A DNA stretch of 57,268 nucleotides from Actinomycetota bacterium (lineage in GTDB: Bacteria; Actinomycetota; Actinomycetes; S36-B12): assembly GCA_947472655.1 (NCBI GenBank), contig CANJCG010000001.1, forward strand, positions 1-57,268, given 5' to 3'. The stretch's first letter is position 1; each line of letters begins with the position of its first letter. Shown here in pieces: positions 18,960-27,328 of the stretch. The notes below the pieces were generated by a model that saw only the letters and a list, made by a program, of their open reading frames with translations, ran no database searches and was not told the origin of the DNA. The position numbers and the translations under genes are program-made.

Positions 18960-19918
18960 CTACCAACCCCTGCATATGAATGCAGGCTGTTTGCCAGAAA
19001 GTTCACCCCGAAGTAGTTCATCAAGAATGCGATCCAGCCAGCCAAGGCAATGAGTGAGGCCTTATTTCCGCGCCAGCCTGCGGTAGACCGCGCATGAAGA
19101 TAAGCCGCATAAATCACCCAGGTGATGAATGCCCACGTTTCTTTAGGGTCCCAGCCCCAGTAACGACCCCACGCGTTCTCGGCCCAGATCGCCCCAGCAA
19201 CCACGGTGAATGTCCATAGTGGGAAGGCAAAGGCGAGAGTCTTGTTCGTGATGGAACGAAGGCGCTCAGCATTAGGAATTCGCGTTGCCAAGATTCCGGT
19301 GACTTCTACGCCCGCTGCGGCTTTGCGCTCAGCGCGATCACTCACGAACGAGAGTCCGGCAGTTGCAGCAGCAATGGTGAAGGCTCCGGAACAAATGATC
19401 GCAGCAAGCACGTGAATCACGAGCCAATAGGACTTCAAAGCTGGCACCAGTTGAGCAGCTTCGGTGTAGAGCACAGTGACGGCCACCCCCAGTGTCAGCA
19501 AAACGGGGATCACGATGAAAAGTCCAAGCCAACGTAGATCAATTCTCGTGTTAGCAATCAGGAAAACGCCAAGCACGCCTAGGGCAGCAGTGATCGAGAA
19601 CTCATACATGTTGCCCCACGGCGCACGTCCGGCCCAGACTCCACGCAGGACAACACCTGCAAGTAATAGCGCAAACGCCAACCAGGTTAAGGAGATGCCA
19701 ATATTTGACGCACGTCGCCCAGGAATTTCAGTCTCTACGACAGTTTGGGTGAGAACAGCAGCGCCGCCAGCACTCATCGTAGATTCAGTCACAGAACTAC
19801 TTGCCCGCCTGCGCCCGCCTGCGAAGGAGGCAGCAAACGAAAACATCGCGAAGGTCAGAACCAACATCGATGAATAAATCATCACGTTGCTTATGCGTGC
19901 GAGTGACTCTGGGCTCAA
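18956..19918 (-). CDS. ccsB: Cytochrome c biogenesis protein CcsB
   Basis: Heme handling/export protein of the system II cytochrome c maturation pathway (CcsA/CcsB, ResC type), 320 aa, about eight membrane helices. The tryptophan-rich heme motif 'WGRYWGWDPKETWAF' is present, and histidines flank it ('VIHVLAA', 'LHSYAG'). TTG 19918 is the start: it follows GAGGAGG at 4 bases and overlaps the resB stop by 4 bases. Last gene of the rex-led operon. Confidence 0.94.
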   Translation of the reverse strand: MSPESLARISNVMIYSSMLVLTFAMFSFAASFAGGRRRASSSVTESTMSAGGAAVLTQTVVETEIPGRRASNIGISLTWLAFALLLAGVVLRGVWAGRAPWGNMYEFSITAALGVLGVFLIANTRIDLRWLGLFIVIPVLLTLGVAVTVLYTEAAQLVPALKSYWLVIHVLAAIICSGAFTIAAATAGLSFVSDRAERKAAAGVEVTGILATRIPNAERLRSITNKTLAFAFPLWTFTVVAGAIWAENAWGRYWGWDPKETWAFITWVIYAAYLHARSTAGWRGNKASLIALAGWIAFLMNYFGVNFLANSLHSYAGVGS

Positions 19919-21474
19919 CGTTCCTCCTCGGTTATTCCCCGTGCGACACCTGCTGCTTGGAGGGCTTGCTCAACAAGATCAAGATCCTCTGACAGCGCGC
20001 CAATATCTTTATCTTCAAGTGTCGAAGCGCGCATAATTCCGGCAACTTGGATAACGGTAACCCCATCGCGCTCGACAACTTTCACCCACACCCGTCGGCG
20101 ACGAATGAACAGCGACATCGTGAGCCCGATGATTGCCAAGGCCGCGAAGATCAAGGCGATCTCCTTGCCTGGGTCATAGGCGATTTGGAATGACGCCCAA
20201 CGCTTGTACCCCAAGAACGCGACCGTTCCTGAGCCATCTGGCAAGGTCCAACTCTGCCCTGGCTTGAGTTGCTCGAGGCCAATCTTGGTCATGTTGTCTG
20301 TCACAAGCCGGTAGACGCTTTGGGGCTTTCCAGTATTCAAACCAAGATCACCCTTCCAAGCTGACATGAATACGGCCGGGTCATCAGGCCCAGGAAAAGT
20401 TGAGTGCGGCCCAAGAACTTCATCAAGTGCCGCAGTCGGAAGGAACAACGCCTGAATGCCAAGTTGCGGAGTGGAGTCGGGTATTTTTACGACTCCCGTT
20501 GCCGTGCCATTGCCGTCCTGTGGCAGGAATGGCACGGCATCTTCGAAAACTGCCTTGCCAGTCTCATCTGTCACTTTGATTAATGGCGCGTACCCATGAC
20601 CAACCAAGAACACCTTTGCGCCGCTCACCACTAGGGGTTCATTAACTTCAACAAGTCTGTGTTCTATCGGTGCTGTCGGGTCTACTTTGTACGACATTTC
20701 GGCTTCGAAGGCGCGAGGGGCACCCCGCTGGGCGACTCCACGCTCAAAATCAACCGTGAACTTATCAAGGGTGAAGGAGAATGGCGGAAGCGCTTGAGCA
20801 TCTGTATAGCGTCCGCCACCCCAGGCGTCGTACTGCGTAACGGTATTGGAAAATCCCGAACCCTCGCGAACAATCACATTGCCCTTCCAGCCAAAGAGCC
20901 CACCTATAGCAATCGCAGCAAGAACAAACAGCAACGACAAATGGAAAACTAAGTTCCCAGTTTCACGCAGATATCCTTTTTCGGCTGCCACCCAAGTTGG
21001 CGACTCAACCGGCCCCGCTACTACTCGCCATTTGGCTTTGCGCAATGTCTCAGTAACTTCGCTCAGCACCTCTTCAGTGCTCGCCGTAGCAATGTTCTCG
21101 CGAGTACCCGCGAAGCGTTCCAGTATCCGAGGGACTGGAGGCGGAGCGCTGCGCATCGCTCGGTAATGAACACCGACGCGAGGTATGACGCAACCAATGA
21201 GTGATACGAAAAGTAAGAGATATACCGCTGAGAACCAAGGGGAGGAGTACACCTCGAAGAACCCGAGTCGGTCCAGAATTGGTCCCCACGTCGGAGAGTT
21301 AGTTATGAAATTACGCACCTTGATCGGGTCAACACCGCGCTGAGGATAAACCGAACCGGGAACGCTCGCTAAGGCCAATAAGAAGAGCAGAACAAGCGCA
21401 GTCTTCATACTGGTCAGTTGACGCCACAGCCAACGGAAAAACCCGGTGTTGGTCATTGGTGGCAAATTCGTCAT
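19915..21474 (-). CDS. resB: Cytochrome c biogenesis protein ResB
   Basis: Membrane partner of CcsB in system II heme delivery. 519 aa with ATG 21474. Three N-terminal helices (the first at 'TALVLLFLLALASVPG'), a large extracytoplasmic domain and one helix near the C-terminus ('LIFAALAIIGLTMSLFIRRRR'). The frame opens 13 codons further upstream, but ATG 21474 forms the ATGA overlap with the ccdA stop that this operon uses throughout. Confidence 0.93.
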   Translation of the reverse strand: MTNLPPMTNTGFFRWLWRQLTSMKTALVLLFLLALASVPGSVYPQRGVDPIKVRNFITNSPTWGPILDRLGFFEVYSSPWFSAVYLLLFVSLIGCVIPRVGVHYRAMRSAPPPVPRILERFAGTRENIATASTEEVLSEVTETLRKAKWRVVAGPVESPTWVAAEKGYLRETGNLVFHLSLLFVLAAIAIGGLFGWKGNVIVREGSGFSNTVTQYDAWGGGRYTDAQALPPFSFTLDKFTVDFERGVAQRGAPRAFEAEMSYKVDPTAPIEHRLVEVNEPLVVSGAKVFLVGHGYAPLIKVTDETGKAVFEDAVPFLPQDGNGTATGVVKIPDSTPQLGIQALFLPTAALDEVLGPHSTFPGPDDPAVFMSAWKGDLGLNTGKPQSVYRLVTDNMTKIGLEQLKPGQSWTLPDGSGTVAFLGYKRWASFQIAYDPGKEIALIFAALAIIGLTMSLFIRRRRVWVKVVERDGVTVIQVAGIMRASTLEDKDIGALSEDLDLVEQALQAAGVARGITEEER

Positions 21475-22214
21475 AGCGCTGTCTCGAATCCAGGAATAGT
21501 TACCCGCAACCAAATAGTGAAATCAAGCCAAAGTCCAGTGACGAGTAGTACTCCCACTGCTACCAGCATCGCACCACCGATGCGCATCACAAGTTCGTAG
21601 TGGTTACGGATCCAACCGATCGCTCGTCCCATTCGGGTGAAGAGCAATCCAAGCAAAACAAATGGCAAACCAAGCCCTAAGCAATAGACCAGTGACAACA
21701 AGGCTCCACGCGCTGCGCTTGCTTCTGTAAAAGCCAAACTTTGTACAGCAGCAAGGGTCGGTCCGATGCACGGAGACCATCCCAAACCGAAAAGAACCCC
21801 AAGGATTGGTGCGCCTGCAACCCCCCAGGTGGGTAAGCGATGCATGCGCCATTCGCGTTGCAGTCCAGGAATAAATCCCATGAACGCTAGGCCCATCACA
21901 ATGACAACTACCCCAAGGACGCGATCAATGGTTTCCTGATATTCCAACAACGTTGATCCGATGGAGCCAAAGAGAACTCCATAGGACACGAAAATGATGC
22001 TGAAGCCGGCGACAAACAACACACTGCCAAGAAGCACCCGGCCGCGATTGCCTTTGACATCCGCGAGTTCTGCACCGGTGAGCCCCGTGATGTAAGACAA
22101 ATAGCCCGGAGCTAGCGGTAGGACACAAGGCGAAGCAAAAGCTAGGAGTCCAGCAGCGAAGGCCAGGGGTAACGCGAAAAGCAAGGTGCCTTCTGAGATC
22201 ACATCCGTGATCAT
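21471..22214 (-). CDS. ccdA: Thiol-disulfide electron carrier CcdA
   Basis: Six-helix membrane protein that passes reducing power from cytoplasmic thioredoxin to extracytoplasmic thioredoxin-like proteins such as ResA. 247 aa. The two redox cysteines are in 'ASPCVLPLAPGYLSY' and 'GWSPCIGPTL'. ATG overlaps the resA stop by 4 bases, and it is followed by resB, as in the Bacillus and actinobacterial clusters. Confidence 0.95.
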   Translation of the reverse strand: MITDVISEGTLLFALPLAFAAGLLAFASPCVLPLAPGYLSYITGLTGAELADVKGNRGRVLLGSVLFVAGFSIIFVSYGVLFGSIGSTLLEYQETIDRVLGVVVIVMGLAFMGFIPGLQREWRMHRLPTWGVAGAPILGVLFGLGWSPCIGPTLAAVQSLAFTEASAARGALLSLVYCLGLGLPFVLLGLLFTRMGRAIGWIRNHYELVMRIGGAMLVAVGVLLVTGLWLDFTIWLRVTIPGFETAL

Positions 22215-22804
22215 GATGTGCTCTTTTGTACGTCATCGATCACACTGCGAAGCGCGGCTTGCGTCGTCGCACCAAGAATACGGGCTGCGACGTTGCCCTG
22301 AGCATCAACAATCAACGTTGACGGAATGGCTTGCGCTGGCAAGGTTTCGCGAAAGAGCAACTGCACTTGTGCTTGCGTATCGATCGCCTGCGGATAAGTG
22401 ATCCCGTATCTATCGACAAAGTTTTGTGCAGCCGTGTCTGAATCCCGCGTATCAAGACCAACGAACTGCACTTTTTTCTGGTTGGACTTCGCCCACACCT
22501 CTTGCAGCTCGGGTGCTTCTGCGCGACAAGGTGCACACCATGAAGCCCACACGTTCATCACAACAACTTTGCCAAGTTGTTTGCTGAGTGTGAAATCAGA
22601 TCCGCCCAAAGTCCTGAGAGTGAAATCTGGGGCCGGTACTCGCTTCTCGACTGCCACGACTTCGATTGAACCGTCACCGGCAACGAAGTTGGTCTCGCTG
22701 CCCGCAGATGCCGTGTTCTTTGCATCGCTACAGCCAGATACCAGCACAGACGACATAACTAATAATGCGACACCGGAAGCGATTCTTGTATTGGTAATGC
22801 GCAT
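22211..22804 (-). CDS. resA: ResA-like thioredoxin lipoprotein
   Basis: Extracytoplasmic thiol-disulfide reductase that keeps apocytochrome c CxxCH cysteines reduced. 197 aa. N-terminal lipoprotein signal with lipobox 'LVSGC' (Cys about 25), then a TlpA/ResA thioredoxin fold with the redox motif 'WASWCAPCRAE' and the cis-proline 'AIPSTLIVD'. Lies 23 bases after the gpm-like gene and overlaps ccdA. Confidence 0.93.
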   Translation of the reverse strand: MRITNTRIASGVALLVMSSVLVSGCSDAKNTASAGSETNFVAGDGSIEVVAVEKRVPAPDFTLRTLGGSDFTLSKQLGKVVVMNVWASWCAPCRAEAPELQEVWAKSNQKKVQFVGLDTRDSDTAAQNFVDRYGITYPQAIDTQAQVQLLFRETLPAQAIPSTLIVDAQGNVAARILGATTQAALRSVIDDVQKSTS

Positions 22805-22827
22805 GGATGCTCAGGCGGTGACGAATG

Positions 22828-23475
22828 TCACGCGCCAGCCACCTTGCTGGCTTTTTCAAGCAAATCTCGTGAAGGCTCGGTGTAGGTGATTGCCAAGAGT
22901 TCGCCGTCTCGGTAGGTCAGTGAAGTAATCGATGCGAGCGAGCATTGCCGGCTGCGCGGGTCATGCCACAAGCGGCGTTGCTCTGCTGCAAGGCGGGCAA
23001 TCCAGATCGGCAATTGATGACTCACAAGTACTACTTCGCCGCCAAGGAATTGATCACGCGCTGCATGAACAGCCTCGGTCATGCGAGCCGCGACAATGTC
23101 GTACGGCTCTCCCCAGGACGGCTTAAAAGGGTTGTACAGGTGCTTCCAAGTGCGCGGCTGCTTGAGAACTCCGTCACCAACACTTACGCGTTGTCCTTCA
23201 AAGACATTGTCAGCTTCAATGAGGCGCGGATCAGTCGAGATTTCCAGGCCGTGAGTAGCTGCCATCGGAGACGCAGTTTGCTGAGCACGCTCCATTGGTG
23301 AAGAGACAACTCCCGTGATGTCGTGACCACTCAATGCCTTGGCTGCACGCTGGGCCATTTCATGCCCAAGATCAGATAACACATAACCTGGAAGGCGTCC
23401 GTAAAGCACGCCCTGAGGATTGTCGACTTCTCCGTGGCGCAGAAGATGAACAACAGTGCGCTCTGGTGTAGCCAT
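22828..23475 (-). CDS. Histidine phosphatase (phosphoglycerate mutase family)
   Basis: 215 aa. The catalytic 'LLRHGE' (H14) opens the protein, with 'SSPMERAQQTA' and the second histidine in 'VVLVSHQLPI'. Substrate cannot be read from the sequence; the place between hemD and resA is familiar from other actinobacteria, where it is often annotated as a broad phosphatase. It starts 6 bases after the hemD stop. Confidence 0.9.
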   Translation of the reverse strand: MATPERTVVHLLRHGEVDNPQGVLYGRLPGYVLSDLGHEMAQRAAKALSGHDITGVVSSPMERAQQTASPMAATHGLEISTDPRLIEADNVFEGQRVSVGDGVLKQPRTWKHLYNPFKPSWGEPYDIVAARMTEAVHAARDQFLGGEVVLVSHQLPIWIARLAAEQRRLWHDPRSRQCSLASITSLTYRDGELLAITYTEPSRDLLEKASKVAGA

Positions 23476-23481
23476 GTGCAG

Positions 23482-25212
23482 TTACGCCTTACGTCGCGTT
23501 GGAGTACGTCGTCGACTTGGTCGCCAACTACCCTCGCCCGCTTCAAGTGCGGCCAGACGTAGTTCTTCACCATGAGCGGCAAGCGCTTCAACGAGCCCGA
23601 TCAACGTAGTGCTGTCGGCTTCGACATCTACGCGAAGACCGTGCTCTTGCGCAGCCTTAACAGTGAGCGGGCCAATGCAAGCCACCACTGTGGTGTGGTG
23701 CGGTTTACCCGCAATGCCAACTAAGTTGCGAACAGTGCTGCTCGAGGTGAACAGCACAGCATCGAAGCCACCCGTTTTAATGGCTTCGCGAGTTTCAGCC
23801 GGAGGTGGTGCAGCACGCACAGTTCGGAAGGCCGTGATGTCTTCGACTTCCCAACCTAATTCCGTTAAACCGGCGACAAGTGACTCAGTGGCGATGTCAG
23901 CCCGCGGTAAAAAGATGCGGTTGATCGGATCGGTGAGCGAATCGTAGGCAGGCCATTCCTCGAGCAAGGCGGCGGTTGTTTGATCACCTTCGGTTACCAA
24001 ATCTGGACGCACACCAAAATCGATTAAGGCCGCGATTGTTGCTTCGCCAACTGCTGCAACTTTGAGTCCGGCAAACGAACGGGCATCGAGTCCATATGAG
24101 GCCAACTTCTCGCGGATTGCACGAACAGCATTAACCGAAGTGAATCCGATCCACTCATAGCGACCCGAAACTAAACCGTGGATAGCGCGATCAATTTGCT
24201 GTGGGGTGCGTGGCGGCTCAACGGAAATCGTTGGCACCTCCATCGGCACGGCTCCATGGCGGCGCAATAGCGCTGAGATGGAATCTGTTGGCTCCTGCGT
24301 GCGTGGAATCAATACGCGCCAGCCAAAGAGCGGCTTAGCTTCAAACCAGTCAGCCTTTTCACGTTGGGCAACAACCTCACCCACGACTACCACGCCAGGA
24401 CCAGCCTGCTTTGAGCGCTTTGCGATTGCACCAATTTCACTCAGGGTGCCAGCAAGGGTGCGCTGATCAACCGTGGTGCCTTGACGAGTGACAGCGATTG
24501 GCGTCTTTGGATCAGCGCCAGCGGCAATCAGATTTGCTGCAATTTCGGCGCAAGAATCAGCACCATTGAGATACACCGTAGTGATACCTGGCTGCATCAG
24601 ATCAGCCCATGGAAGATCTACTTCAGTGCCATCTACTACTCGAATCTGGCGAACCCGACCGCCAGTAAGGCTGAAGCCTGCATAAGCGGGAATACCCGTG
24701 ACATCACTAACACCGGGAGCGACTTCGAATGGCACCTTTGCTTTGCGCAAAGCCGCAGCTTCAGCAACTAAGGAACCATCAATGATTGGATCTCCAGCGA
24801 TGAGCCGCACCACATTCTTGCCTTCGCGAGCAGCATCGATCATGGCCTTGCCATGATCTCCAGCAACAATAAATTCTGTTGTTGCGCTTGCATACACACG
24901 AGCGATGGCTTCAGTTGATTCATCGGCGACGATGACATCGGCATCACGCATCAAGGCGACTGCTCGCAAAGTGAGGAGATCTGGATCTCCGGGTCCTGCT
25001 GCGACGAGTGCCACTGTTCCCACGGCTATCTTCTTGCGGACGACCTTTGCCGGAACTGTTGCGGTATCTGCTGCGGTTGCTGCACGAGTCACTGGGTGCT
25101 CTCCTGCGGTAGTGGTGGAAGTGGACGTCTTCGTTGGAGCAACCTCCGGTTGGGGAGGAACTACCTGTTTTGGCACCTTGGGTTTCGAGGTGCTGAGGGA
25201 TTGTGTTGTCAT
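23482..25212 (-). CDS. hemD: Uroporphyrinogen-III synthase with degenerate CobA-like domain
   Basis: 576 aa. Residues 1-60 are a Thr/Pro/Lys-rich extension. About 66-290 is a SAM-methyltransferase (CobA-like) domain that begins 'VALVAAGPGDPDLLTLRAV' but has 'LIAGDP' where active enzymes have KGGDP, so C-methyltransferase activity is doubtful. From 'LFGWRVLIPRT' onward is the HemD domain, closely like Streptomyces HemD ('RAAPPPAETREAIK', 'FTSSSTVRNLVGIAGKPH'). It makes uroporphyrinogen III for heme. Basic Arg-rich tail. ATG overlaps the rex stop by 4 bases; hemA and hemC, usually between rex and hemD, are absent. Confidence 0.92.
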   Translation of the reverse strand: MTTQSLSTSKPKVPKQVVPPQPEVAPTKTSTSTTTAGEHPVTRAATAADTATVPAKVVRKKIAVGTVALVAAGPGDPDLLTLRAVALMRDADVIVADESTEAIARVYASATTEFIVAGDHGKAMIDAAREGKNVVRLIAGDPIIDGSLVAEAAALRKAKVPFEVAPGVSDVTGIPAYAGFSLTGGRVRQIRVVDGTEVDLPWADLMQPGITTVYLNGADSCAEIAANLIAAGADPKTPIAVTRQGTTVDQRTLAGTLSEIGAIAKRSKQAGPGVVVVGEVVAQREKADWFEAKPLFGWRVLIPRTQEPTDSISALLRRHGAVPMEVPTISVEPPRTPQQIDRAIHGLVSGRYEWIGFTSVNAVRAIREKLASYGLDARSFAGLKVAAVGEATIAALIDFGVRPDLVTEGDQTTAALLEEWPAYDSLTDPINRIFLPRADIATESLVAGLTELGWEVEDITAFRTVRAAPPPAETREAIKTGGFDAVLFTSSSTVRNLVGIAGKPHHTTVVACIGPLTVKAAQEHGLRVDVEADSTTLIGLVEALAAHGEELRLAALEAGEGSWRPSRRRTPTRRKA

Positions 25213-26012
25213 GCCTGCATCACCTGCGCTAGCGGCGTCAGGTCATCGACTCGACGTTGCTCGTGGAAGGCAAGTATTTGAAGTTCAACTGCAAGGTCGA
25301 CTTTGCGCACCTCGACACCTACCGGAACGGTGAGTACCGATGGCGCGAAATTCAAAATACTGCGCACGCCAGTAGCAACAAGTCGATCGCATACCTTTTG
25401 CGCGGCACTGGCCGGTGTTGCAATCACCGCAATGCTTGCACTGCTCGCCTTAACGAGATTCTCAAGTTCGGTGAGCGGTTGCACCACTAGGTCTCTTCCA
25501 CCCGTACACACTTTTTCGCCAATGACGTCGGGGTGTGAATCTAGAAGCCCGACAATTTCAAATCCACGTGAGGCAAAACCTTTATACGAAACCAAAGCGT
25601 GGCCCAAATTGCCAACGCCAACGATCACTACGCCCCAAGGCTGACTCAAACCAAGTTCGCGACTGATGTGATAACTCAAGAACGCAACTTCGTAGCCAAC
25701 GCCTCGAGTGCCATACGAACCAAGATGTGACAGGTCTTTGCGTAACTTCGCCGAACTAACACCGCACCTTTGCGCCAAAGTGTCGGAGGAAACTGTGTGC
25801 ACTCCGTCATCAGCTAGCCCACGCAAAACCCGGTGATATATGGGTAACCGCGCAACGGTGGCGTCGGGAATTCCGCGCCCATCGTCGCGTGTGCGACTCG
25901 AGCCAAGTTGGCGGGACAACGACACGGTGCTCCAGGGTTGTTTCACTAGGCGCTGGTATCGGGAGATACCGCGGGAAGACCTCGTGAATGCGGCCTTTGA
26001 ACTACCGGCCAC
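25209..26012 (-). CDS. rex: Redox-sensing transcriptional repressor Rex
   Basis: NADH/NAD+ sensor that represses respiratory genes. 267 aa: winged helix from about residue 50 ('GIPDATVARLPIYHRVL', recognition helix region 'SSAKLRKDLSHLGSYGTRGVGY'), then a Rossmann domain with 'VIVGVGNLGHAL', and the C-terminal swap helix 'KVDLAVELQILAFHEQR'. About 30 residues longer at the N-terminus than the Streptomyces protein as I recall it; GTG 26012 is nonetheless supported by a TACCCT -10 ending 6 bases upstream. Heads the operon rex-hemD-gpm-resA-ccdA-resB-ccsB. Confidence 0.95.
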   Translation of the reverse strand: MAGSSKAAFTRSSRGISRYQRLVKQPWSTVSLSRQLGSSRTRDDGRGIPDATVARLPIYHRVLRGLADDGVHTVSSDTLAQRCGVSSAKLRKDLSHLGSYGTRGVGYEVAFLSYHISRELGLSQPWGVVIVGVGNLGHALVSYKGFASRGFEIVGLLDSHPDVIGEKVCTGGRDLVVQPLTELENLVKASSASIAVIATPASAAQKVCDRLVATGVRSILNFAPSVLTVPVGVEVRKVDLAVELQILAFHEQRRVDDLTPLAQVMQA

Positions 26013-26018
26013 CTGCTA

Positions 26019-26048
26019 AGGGTAAGCATTTGTGCCTTCACGCACAAA
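26019..26048 (-). promoter_or_regulatory. rex promoter with overlapping Rex operator
   Basis: Minus-strand -35 TTGTGC (26047-26042), 17-base spacer and -10 TACCCT (26024-26019), ending 6 bases before GTG 26012. The -35 is one arm of the palindrome TTTGTGC-CTTCAC-GCACAAA (26029-26048), which has the exact TTGTG-N8-CACAA spacing of Rex operators, so bound Rex would block RNA polymerase. This predicts autoregulation of the rex-hem-cytochrome operon. Confidence 0.75.
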
Positions 26049-26070
26049 GTTGATCGGACGCGTGTATCCG

Positions 26071-26322
26071 TTATTCGGACAATATCCCTCGTAAGTGCTC
26101 TGGATCGATCCGCCAGAACCCAACAATCTTCTCATCCACAAGCACAAGCGGAATCCGCTCCCAGTATTGGTCATAGAGGCCATGGTCATCCAAGATCGAA
26201 TGTTCTACCCACGTCAGATCCAACTCCGCGCAGACCGTAGCCACGACTGCTCGAGCTTCTTGGCACAGATGACAGTCAGGTTTACCGATGAGCTGCACGC
26301 GACTGATCGGTAATTGACTCAC
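26071..26322 (-). CDS. Glutaredoxin-like (DUF836) protein
   Basis: 83 aa with GTG 26322. A thioredoxin-fold small protein with the C-x2-C motif in 'GKPDCHLCQEAR' and 'ERIPLVLVDEK' (cis-Pro region). The frame opens 35 codons further upstream, but those codons overlap the divergent HAD gene and the promoter; GTG 26322 lies 7 bases after TAGTCT. Corresponds in position to the mycobacterial Rv0508-type protein near serB1. Substrate unknown. Confidence 0.82.
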   Translation of the reverse strand: MSQLPISRVQLIGKPDCHLCQEARAVVATVCAELDLTWVEHSILDDHGLYDQYWERIPLVLVDEKIVGFWRIDPEHLRGILSE

Positions 26323-26329
26323 ACGACTC

Positions 26330-26339
26330 AGACTACGCT
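26330..26339. promoter_or_regulatory. Divergent promoters with overlapping -10 elements
   Basis: AGACTACGCT contains TAGTCT read on the minus strand (26335-26330, 7 bases before the glutaredoxin GTG) and TACGCT read on the plus strand (26334-26339, 6 bases before the HAD ATG). The two -10 hexamers share the TA pair, so only one can be opened at a time. Confidence 0.6.
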
Positions 26340-26345
26340 CACTAA

Positions 26346-27203
26346 ATGGCAGAAGATGTGGACCGTGCACGAATTGCCGGGTTAGCCGCTGCCGCTGCCG
26401 CACAACTGCCCACAGACTTTGATCCAAAAACTGCAGCTGCTTTTTTTGATGTCGACAACACCATCATGCGCGGTTCAAGCTTGTTCCACGTTGCAATCGG
26501 CATGGCCCGACGCAAATTCTTCACACCGCGAGAAGTTGCGGCATTCGGAATGGCACAAGCCCGCTTTCTGGTGCGGGGGACTGAAAATCTTGATGATGTC
26601 GCGCTTGCCACTGAATCCGCATTGGCCTTTGTCAAAGGTCGGCGAGTCGATGACATCATTGCCTTTGGCCAAGAAATTTTCGACGACTCAATGGTTGACA
26701 AACTTGTCCCTGGCACCCTGGCTTTAGCTCAGGAACATGTTGACGCCGGACGCCAAGTCTGGCTCGTGACCGCGACCCCGATTGAGTTAGCTCAGGTAAT
26801 TTCAAAGCGATTAGGGCTCACAGGCGCCCTCGGTACCGTTTCTGAAATAGAAGAGAACTGTTACACCGGAAAACTCGTTGGCGCACCGCTGCACGGGCAA
26901 GCAAAAGCCGAGGCAGTGCGAGCGCTAGCCATTCGCGAAGGCCTTGACCTTTCGCAATGTTGGGCTTATTCGGATTCAGCAAATGACATACCGATGTTGA
27001 CCAATGTTGGTAATCCCGTCTGTGTAAATCCTGATCCAAAGTTACGTGCGCATGCACAACTACATGACTGGCCAATCGAAGATTTCCGCGCCCGGGCTCA
27101 TCTACGCAAAGTAACTTCGCCTACGGCTCTCGCAGCCGCAGGTGTTCTGGCAGCTGGTCTAACAATTGGGTTTGTGACCTCGCGCCTACGAAGAACGCGC
27201 TAA
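26346..27203 (+). CDS. HAD-IB family phosphatase (SerB1-like)
   Basis: 285 aa. HAD motif I is 'FFDVDNTIMRGSS' (D35, D37), motif II 'LVTATP', and the acidic motif 'AYSDSANDIPML'. A hydrophobic helix near the C-terminus ('LAAAGVLAAGLTIGFV') suggests membrane anchoring. The family includes phosphoserine phosphatase-like and lipid-phosphate hydrolases; mycobacterial synteny (serB1, Rv0505c) supports the name, not the substrate. ATG 26346 lies 6 bases after TACGCT. Confidence 0.88.
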   Translation: MAEDVDRARIAGLAAAAAAQLPTDFDPKTAAAFFDVDNTIMRGSSLFHVAIGMARRKFFTPREVAAFGMAQARFLVRGTENLDDVALATESALAFVKGRRVDDIIAFGQEIFDDSMVDKLVPGTLALAQEHVDAGRQVWLVTATPIELAQVISKRLGLTGALGTVSEIEENCYTGKLVGAPLHGQAKAEAVRALAIREGLDLSQCWAYSDSANDIPMLTNVGNPVCVNPDPKLRAHAQLHDWPIEDFRARAHLRKVTSPTALAAAGVLAAGLTIGFVTSRLRRTR

Positions 27204-27207
27204 TTCT

Positions 27208-27294
27208 TTATTCGAAAATGTTTGTTCGTTGCACCAAACGGCGAAGCAACTGAAATGTTTTCCACGCCCATGGTTTGTACACGAAATCAGGCAT
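27208..27294 (-). other. Possible 28-residue reading frame, perhaps gene debris
   Basis: ATG 27294 to TAA 27208 encodes 28 residues rich in aromatic and basic amino acids ('FVYKPWAWKTFQLLRRLV'). No Shine-Dalgarno or -10 was found. It lies downstream of the truncated acyltransferase remnant and could be debris of the same lost gene or simply a chance frame. It fills much of the gap between the HAD gene and the remnant. Confidence 0.2.
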
Positions 27295-27328
27295 GGTAAA
27301 TCAGCCGAATAATCGGCAAAAGAATCGT

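Noticed and set aside
22818..22831. GTGAC-GAAT-GTCAC inverted repeat at the end of the histidine phosphatase gene
   Set aside because: Only 5 pairs, no T-run and the operon continues into resA, so a terminator is unlikely.
26323..26427. 35-residue extension of the glutaredoxin-like protein
   Set aside because: It would run through the divergent HAD gene's start and the shared promoter; no similarity to the family in that part.
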